A program made the translations under genes and the position numbers. DNA of 14,623 nucleotides from Rhodanobacter sp. (lineage in GTDB: Bacteria > Pseudomonadota > Gammaproteobacteria > Xanthomonadales > Rhodanobacteraceae): the NCBI GenBank assembly GCA_026193555.1, contig JAPHUU010000366.1:1-14623 (forward strand), read 5' to 3'. Under the pieces are notes generated by a model. It had not been told where the DNA came from, did not search any database, and saw only the letters and a list, made by a program, of their open reading frames with translations. Shown here piece after piece: positions 7,548 to 14,623 of this stretch. Numbering within the stretch: position 1 is the stretch's first letter; every line of letters starts with the position of its first letter.

Positions 7548-7642
7548 CGCGGAGAAGATCCGGTAACGCCACGACACTTGAAGCCGCGGAGGCAAGAAAA
7601 GGGCAGGTCAGCGCGGAATTGTGACGTGCGCGGTGACTCGCT

Positions 7643-8026
7643 TCAATGGTGCGGGGTTTTCGGTACGCTGGTTTCGGCTCGACTCGCGATCAGCTTCTTC
7701 CACAGTACGTCCAACTCGGCCAGCAAATCCGGACCCGGCACGCCAGCGGCCTGTTCGCGCGCCATCACCATCAGATCCACGGCTGGCAGCTGATGGCGTA
7801 CGCGTCGGAACGACTCGCGTAGCAGCCGCTTGATGCGGTTGCGTTCGACCGCACGTTTGGAGACGCGCTTGGAAATCGCCAGACCCAGCCGGGCATGACC
7901 GAGCGCATTGTCCCGATAGCGTAAATGAAAACAGCGGCCGCCTGCGCGTCCGCTGCTTGAGCGCAGGGCGGCAAAATCACCCGGCCGTCGTAACCGCGAC
8001 TCGCGCGGCAACCCGGCGGATGGCAT
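7643..8026 (-). CDS. rnpA: RNase P protein component
   Basis: Basic protein that binds RNase P RNA and helps cleave the 5' leader of tRNA precursors. It is 127 aa, a usual length. The signature region ERNRIKRLLRESFR (residues 61-74) holds the RNR motif, and PRESRLRRPGDF (7-18) matches the N-terminal substrate-contact region. ATG 8026 has AGGGA about 8 nt upstream on the minus strand. It follows rpmH by 29 bp, which implies one transcript and linked supply. The 95-bp gap to yidC is too small for yidD, which often sits there in gammaproteobacteria. Confidence 0.96.
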   Translation of the reverse strand: MPSAGLPRESRLRRPGDFAALRSSSGRAGGRCFHLRYRDNALGHARLGLAISKRVSKRAVERNRIKRLLRESFRRVRHQLPAVDLMVMAREQAAGVPGPDLLAELDVLWKKLIASRAETSVPKTPHH

Positions 8027-8055
8027 GGCCTGGTTCCCTGCTGGCGAATCGGCGC

Positions 8056-8190
8056 TTACGGGATCAGGCGCTTGCGGCCCTTGGCACGACGCGCGTTGAT
8101 GATCTTGCGACCATCGGCGGTGGCCATACGGGCACGAAAACCGTGCGTGCGTGCGCGCTTGAGCTTGCTTGGCTGGAAAGTCCGCTTCAT
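8056..8190 (-). CDS. rpmH: Ribosomal protein bL34
   Basis: Small very basic protein of the large ribosomal subunit, 44 aa. It reads [19 protein letters not shown] and continues through [10 protein letters not shown] to GRKRLIP, covering the full family. Start ATG 8190 has GGAG 6 nt upstream. It is the first gene of the leftward block and is expressed from the promoter at 8230-8258. The rpmH-rnpA pair next to dnaA is a classic bacterial origin arrangement. Confidence 0.98.
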   Translation of the reverse strand: MKRTFQPSKLKRARTHGFRARMATADGRKIINARRAKGRKRLIP

Positions 8191-8209
8191 GGCTTACTCC
8201 GAAGGGAAT

Positions 8210-8218
8210 GGTGGATAA
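8210..8218 (-). promoter_or_regulatory. Near-consensus DnaA box in the rpmH leader
   Basis: GGTGGATAA on the plus strand differs by one base from TGTGGATAA, the complement of TTATCCACA. It lies between the rpmH promoter and the rpmH start, so bound DnaA could affect rpmH transcription. A single imperfect box is weak evidence. Confidence 0.35.
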
Positions 8219-8229
8219 AAAGGTTTGCG

Positions 8230-8258
8230 AGTATGTGGGGCGGCGGCGGCGCTGTCAA
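8230..8258 (-). promoter_or_regulatory. Sigma-70-type promoter of rpmH-rnpA-yidC-mnmE
   Basis: On the minus strand a perfect -35 TTGACA (8258-8253) is separated by exactly 17 bp from the -10 CATACT (8235-8230). Transcription should start near 8223, leaving a leader of about 33 nt before rpmH. Hexamers and spacing are near ideal, as expected for a ribosomal-protein gene. Confidence 0.75.
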
Positions 8259-8316
8259 ATGGCGCCGTGATGCCTGGGTGTGGATACATCTGTGGATATC
8301 GGAGCGGCGGCGGCGC
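8240..8316. repeat. Pair of 13-bp direct repeats GCGGCGGCGGCGC flanking the DnaA boxes
   Basis: Identical copies at 8240-8252 and 8304-8316 bracket the two DnaA-box-like sites at 8279-8299. The first copy fills the spacer of the rpmH promoter. The unit is a simple GCG triplet run, so chance is quite possible. Confidence 0.4.
8279..8299 (-). promoter_or_regulatory. Two near-consensus DnaA boxes upstream of dnaA
   Basis: TGTGGATAC (8279-8287) and TGTGGATAT (8291-8299) each differ from the perfect box complement TGTGGATAA only in the last base. They are 12 bp apart, roughly one helical turn, and sit about 30-45 bp before the candidate dnaA -10. This suits autorepression of dnaA by DnaA, a known pattern; the sites could also belong to a second origin subregion. 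Confidence 0.5.
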
Positions 8317-8325
8317 GCGGGCAGC

Positions 8326-8334
8326 TGTTAGACT
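8326..8334 (+). promoter_or_regulatory. Candidate extended -10 promoter of dnaA
   Basis: TGT-TAGACT is an extended -10 form (TGn followed by a 4/6 match to TATAAT). Start of transcription would be near 8341, giving a leader of about 43 nt. No -35 hexamer is apparent and no Shine-Dalgarno is seen before ATG 8384. Confidence 0.35.
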
Positions 8335-8383
8335 GATCCACCCCCCGCGCGTAAGCGCCCCTCGCCTTGGCTGAAAACTATTC

Positions 8384-9718
8384 ATGAGTGACTTGTGGCG
8401 GCGCTGCCTTGAGCGTCTGGAAGGCGATTTGAGCGCCGAAGACCTGCATACCTGGCTGATGCCGCTGCAGGCGCGCGACGACGCCGACGGGCTGCAGCTG
8501 TTTGCTCCCAATTCCTACACGCTCGACACGGTGCGCGAACGTTATCTGCAGAAAATCGAGGTGGTGCTGAGTCTGTTGGCCGGGCGGGCATGGCCGGTCA
8601 GGCTTGAGGTGGGTTCCAATTCAGCCAGGCCGGCAGCGCCGGTCAAGCCGGTTGCGGTGCCGCGCAGCCGTCAAGCCGAGCCGGTGGCCGCCGCCTACAA
8701 CCACAATCTGGATCCGCACTACACCTTTGAGACGTTTGTGGAGGGCAAGTCCAACCAACTGGGCAAGGCGGCGGCGATGCAGGTGGCCACCAACCCCGGC
8801 CGGGCCTACAACCCACTGTTGCTGTACGGCGGCACCGGCTTGGGCAAGACCCATCTGATGCACGCTGCAGGCAACCTGATGCGCGAGCACAATCCCAACT
8901 GCAAGGTGTTGTACCTGCGTTCGGAGCAGTTCGTCGGCTCGATGATCGAGGCGTTGCGCGCCAAGAGCATGGACGAGTTCAAGCGGCGTTTTCGTTCGGT
9001 CGACGCACTGTTGATCGACGATATCCAGTTCTTCGCTGGAAAGGACACCACGCAGGAAGAATTCTTTCATACCTTCAATGCGTTGTTTGAGTCGAAGCAG
9101 CAAATCATCCTCACCTGCGACCGCTATCCCAAGGAAGTGGACAAGCTTGAGCCTCGGCTCAAGTCACGCCTGGGTTGGGGCCTCAGCGTGGCGATCGAGC
9201 CTCCGGATTTCGAGACTCGCGCTGCGATTCTGCTGGCGAAGGCACATGAAAAGGGCGTGGCGGTCGACGAAAACGTAGCGATGCTGCTGGCCAAGCGCAT
9301 TCGTTCGAATGTTCGCGATCTGGAAGGTGCGTTGAACACGCTGGCGGCGCGGGCGAACTTCTACGGCAAGCCGATAACCGCCGAATTTGCCGAGGAAACG
9401 CTGCGCGACCTGCTGGCAACGCATGCACAGGCGGTCAACATTCCCAATATCCAGAAGATTACGGCCGAGTATTTCAACGTGCGGCTGCAGGATCTGTTGT
9501 CCAAGCGCCGCGTTCGCTCATTGGCACGCCCCCGGCAAATTGCGATGGCGCTATCCAAGGAGTTGACTGAGCACAGCTTGCCGGAGATTGGCGAAGCATT
9601 CGGTGGCCGCGACCACACGACCGTGATGCATGCATGCAAGACGATCCGCAAGTTCGTCGAAACCGATGTGCGCATGCGGCAGGATTGGGAGCAGTTGATT
9701 CGTACGTTGACTGGGTGA
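8384..9718 (+). CDS. dnaA: DnaA, chromosomal replication initiator
   Basis: ATP-dependent initiator that binds DnaA boxes, opens the origin and loads the helicase DnaB. It is 444 aa, near the usual gammaproteobacterial length. Domain I (1-75) begins [16 protein letters not shown]. Domain II is a short Pro/Ala/Val linker (about 78-104). Domain III AAA+ has Walker A GGTGLGKT (149-156), Walker B LLIDDIQF (209-216), the box VII arginine-finger segment [12 protein letters not shown] (256-267) and sensor-2 [10 protein letters not shown] (311-320). Domain IV carries the helix-turn-helix signature [18 protein letters not shown] (406-423) that reads the box. It is preceded by near-consensus boxes (autoregulation) and followed by the oriC-type interval. 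No Shine-Dalgarno is evident, but homology supports the ATG start. Confidence 0.98.
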   Translation: MSDLWRRCLERLEGDLSAEDLHTWLMPLQARDDADGLQLFAPNSYTLDTVRERYLQKIEVVLSLLAGRAWPVRLEVGSNSARPAAPVKPVAVPRSRQAEPVAAAYNHNLDPHYTFETFVEGKSNQLGKAAAMQVATNPGRAYNPLLLYGGTGLGKTHLMHAAGNLMREHNPNCKVLYLRSEQFVGSMIEALRAKSMDEFKRRFRSVDALLIDDIQFFAGKDTTQEEFFHTFNALFESKQQIILTCDRYPKEVDKLEPRLKSRLGWGLSVAIEPPDFETRAAILLAKAHEKGVAVDENVAMLLAKRIRSNVRDLEGALNTLAARANFYGKPITAEFAEETLRDLLATHAQAVNIPNIQKITAEYFNVRLQDLLSKRRVRSLARPRQIAMALSKELTEHSLPEIGEAFGGRDHTTVMHACKTIRKFVETDVRMRQDWEQLIRTLTG

Positions 9719-9748
9719 GACAGGTTTGCCGAATGGACAAGGAAAGGT

Positions 9749-9757
9749 TATGGATAA
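9749..9757 (-). promoter_or_regulatory. Imperfect DnaA box
   Basis: TATGGATAA on the plus strand has one mismatch to TGTGGATAA. It begins 23 bp (about two helical turns) before the perfect box at 9772 and has the same orientation. Confidence 0.45.
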
Positions 9758-9771
9758 CCGGTGGCCGAACC

Positions 9772-9780
9772 TGTGGATAA
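9772..9780 (-). promoter_or_regulatory. Perfect DnaA box
   Basis: TGTGGATAA on the plus strand is TTATCCACA on the minus strand, the strict consensus. A weaker copy AGTGGATGA begins 11 bp later, at 9783. Confidence 0.85.
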
Positions 9781-9805
9781 TAAGTGGATGAAAGACTGTT
9801 TGAAC

Positions 9806-9814
9806 TTATCCACA
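9806..9814 (+). promoter_or_regulatory. Perfect DnaA box
   Basis: TTATCCACA on the plus strand, opposite in orientation to the box at 9772-9780, and enclosed by the small inverted repeats of the origin interval. Confidence 0.85.
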
Positions 9815-9901
9815 TGTCGTGCACAGTCATGCAGCAGTCTTGAGCACAACCAAGAAGTACCGCAACGTCTTGTTTAAAAAGAACAAAAACAAGAAAATTA
9901 G

Positions 9902-9910
9902 TTATCCACA
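9902..9910 (+). promoter_or_regulatory. Perfect DnaA box beside the probable unwinding region
   Basis: TTATCCACA lies between A-rich sequence (9873-9900) and the DnaA-trio-like run at 9915-9929. It is the box best placed to start DnaA filament growth onto single strand. Confidence 0.88.
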
Positions 9911-9914
9911 ACGC

Positions 9915-9929
9915 CTACAACAACTACTA
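9915..9929 (+). promoter_or_regulatory. DnaA-trio-like element of the origin
   Basis: Four bases after the perfect box come the triplets CTA-CAA-CAA-CTA-CTA, then AT-rich TAATCTTCTTTTAAAAG. The known basal unwinding system has box, short GC-rich spacer, repeats of 3'-GAT-5' (read as CTA on the other strand), then AT-rich DNA. Three of five triplets match exactly; the two CAA units deviate at the central base. Confidence 0.55.
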
Positions 9930-9974
9930 ATCTTCTTTTAAAAGACAGAACAGCAGGTAGAGGGGAAGCAAATC

Positions 9975-11075
9975 ATGCAATTCAGCATCCAAAGAGAAGC
10001 CCTGCTCAAACCACTGCAGCAAGTCGTGGGGGTGGTTGAGCGACGCCAGACGCTGCCGGTACTTGCCAACCTTTTGGTCAAGGTTGCGGCCGGAAGACTT
10101 TCGTTCACCGGCACCGATCTGGAGGTTGAGATGGTTGCGACCGCGGATGCCGAGAAATTGATCGAAGGCGAGATCACCATTCCTGCGCGTAAACTTTTCG
10201 ATATTGTTCGAGCTTTGCCTGATGGCGCCAAGATCGATCTGAAACTCAACGGCGATCGGGTGGCGCTTAACGCCGGCCGCAGCCGTTTCACGCTGACGAC
10301 GCTGCCCGCCAGCGAGTTTCCGACGATTGATGAAATCGAGCTGGTCGAAAAAGTCAGCTTGCCGGAAGAAGTGCTGCGCGACTTGATGGAGCGTACTTCG
10401 TTTGCCATGGCAAACCAGGACGTTCGGTATTACCTCAACGGCATGTTGCTTGACCTGCAGGAGCACACGCTGCGCTGTGTCGCCACCGACGGGCATCGGT
10501 TGGCGATGAAGGAAACCGAACTGCAGAGCTCGGTTTCCTCTCGCCGGCAGATCATTATTCCTCGCAAGGGCGTGAATGAACTGGTCGGGCTGCTCGAAAG
10601 TGGTGACGGTCAAGTCGAGTTGGAGTTTGGGCGGAATCACCTGCGCGTTCGGCGCGGCGATGTGATTTTCACTTCGAAGCTGATTGATGGTCGTTTTCCC
10701 GATTACGAAGCAGTGATTCCGCTCGGTGCCGACAAGACCGCTACGCTGGATCGTGAGGTGCTACGTGGCGCGCTACAGCGCGCGGCGATTCTTTCAAACG
10801 AGAAATATCGTGGGGTTCGTCTGGAGCTCTCCCCTGGCAAGTTGCGGATCGTGGCGCACAATCCGGAACAGGAAGAAGCTGTCGAGGAAGTTGAGGCCGA
10901 TACCCATGTGTCTGATCTGGCCGTAGGCTTCAATGTGGGCTATCTGCTCGATGCGCTGGCTGCGTTGCGTGGCGACAAGGCGCGGCTGAGTTTGCGTGAC
11001 GCGCAATCCAGCTGTCTGGTGCAGGAAGACGACAACGAGCACGCTCGACACGTCATCATGCCGTTGCGGCTCTGA
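9975..11075 (+). CDS. dnaN: DnaN, beta sliding clamp of DNA polymerase III
   Basis: Forms the homodimeric ring that tethers polymerase III and other clamp-binding proteins to DNA. It is 366 aa, exactly the family size. The N-terminal MQFSIQREALLKPLQQV, the conserved TLPVLANLLV, the RYYLNGMLLD and ATDGHRLA strands of the middle domain, GRFPDYEAVIP in the third domain, and the C-terminal HVIMPLRL next to the partner-binding cleft are all present. A good Shine-Dalgarno AGGGG (9961-9965) stands 9 nt before the ATG. It is transcribed from the oriC interval or by read-through from dnaA. A strong hairpin 41 bp after the stop may end the transcript before recF. Confidence 0.98.
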   Translation: MQFSIQREALLKPLQQVVGVVERRQTLPVLANLLVKVAAGRLSFTGTDLEVEMVATADAEKLIEGEITIPARKLFDIVRALPDGAKIDLKLNGDRVALNAGRSRFTLTTLPASEFPTIDEIELVEKVSLPEEVLRDLMERTSFAMANQDVRYYLNGMLLDLQEHTLRCVATDGHRLAMKETELQSSVSSRRQIIIPRKGVNELVGLLESGDGQVELEFGRNHLRVRRGDVIFTSKLIDGRFPDYEAVIPLGADKTATLDREVLRGALQRAAILSNEKYRGVRLELSPGKLRIVAHNPEQEEAVEEVEADTHVSDLAVGFNVGYLLDALAALRGDKARLSLRDAQSSCLVQEDDNEHARHVIMPLRL

Positions 11076-11116
11076 CGGCCAGCGGATGTTTGGTGTGTCG
11101 ACTGGTAAGAACCGGC

Positions 11117-11158
11117 AACGCCGGGGTGCTCGACAGGCGCTCCGGCGTTCTTGTTTGT
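11117..11158 (+). terminator. Intrinsic terminator-like hairpin between dnaN and recF
   Basis: AACGCCGGGGTGC (11117-11129) pairs along all 13 positions with GCGCTCCGGCGTT (11137-11149), two of them G-U, over a 7-nt loop. The T-rich tail CTTGTTTG follows (11150-11157). The recF start is only 14 nt further on. An upstream CCGGC (11112-11116) can pair with GCCGG (11120-11124) instead and would disrupt the stem, a layout like an attenuator. Confidence 0.6.
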
Positions 11159-11171
11159 GGACGGTCGTTCG

Positions 11172-14623
<3,452 letters not shown>

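Larger units (their letters stand above)
9719..9974. other. Origin of replication (oriC), dnaA-dnaN intergenic interval
   Basis: This 256-bp stretch is far more AT-rich than its neighbours in the right half (about 9868-9945) and holds three perfect DnaA boxes (9772-9780, 9806-9814, 9902-9910). It also holds imperfect ones at 9749-9757 and 9783-9791. A dyad GGTTAT-GG-ATAACC spans 9746-9759. Inverted repeats include GACTGT/ACAGTC (9794-9799, 9823-9828) and AAGACTG/CAGTCTT (9792-9798, 9835-9841), which enclose the second perfect box, and CTTGTTT/AAACAAG (9869-9875, 9887-9893). Location between dnaA and dnaN plus box clustering is the standard origin layout in many bacteria. The dnaN promoter must also lie here, but I could not pick one with confidence. 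Confidence 0.85.

Overview
The window is a GC-rich chromosomal segment that spans the replication origin of a gammaproteobacterium. The gene order rpmH-rnpA-yidC-mnmE on one side and dnaA-dnaN-recF-gyrB on the other, together with the style of the DnaA, RpmH and GyrB sequences, points to the order Xanthomonadales (Lysobacterales). My best guess is the Rhodanobacteraceae (Rhodanobacter/Dyella-like). That placement is inferred from remembered protein features and was not searched.

Layout, left to right. Positions 1-4339 hold four plus-strand genes: the 3' part of hslU (protease ATPase), an unrecognised 208-residue protein, a ribokinase (rbsK), and an integral-membrane alkane 1-monooxygenase (alkB). 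A 311-bp gap between the second and third genes (1959-2269) holds no intact gene; it contains two dyads and what may be the remains of a small secreted protein. A hairpin at 4341-4360 separates alkB from the convergent minus-strand block mnmE, yidC, rnpA, rpmH (4395-8190). This block is transcribed leftward from a strong sigma-70-type promoter at 8230-8258. The usual yidD gene between rnpA and yidC is missing.

Positions 8191-8383 form the divergent rpmH/dnaA control region, with near-consensus DnaA boxes. Then come dnaA, an AT-rich oriC-type interval (9719-9974), dnaN, recF and the 5' 94% or so of gyrB, all on the plus strand. The oriC interval has three perfect TTATCCACA boxes, and one of them is followed by a DnaA-trio-like element. 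recF carries two perfect 16-bp parS centromere sites (TGTTCCACGTGGAACA), so the ParABS segregation sites lie 1.7-2.5 kb from the origin.

Functionally this is core replication, partition, translation and membrane-insertion machinery: DnaA fires oriC, DnaN clamps the polymerase, RecF acts at gaps, GyrB relieves supercoils, ParB loads at parS, RpmH and RnpA serve the ribosome and RNase P, YidC inserts membrane proteins, and MnmE modifies tRNA. The hslU-alkB block is transcribed toward the origin, head-on to the fork. I found no mobile element, CRISPR, tRNA or rRNA, and no convincing new multi-gene system. The items most worth a second look are the origin architecture, the paired parS sites coded inside recF, two probable leaderless genes, the unrecognised protein after hslU, and the decayed small gene before rbsK.
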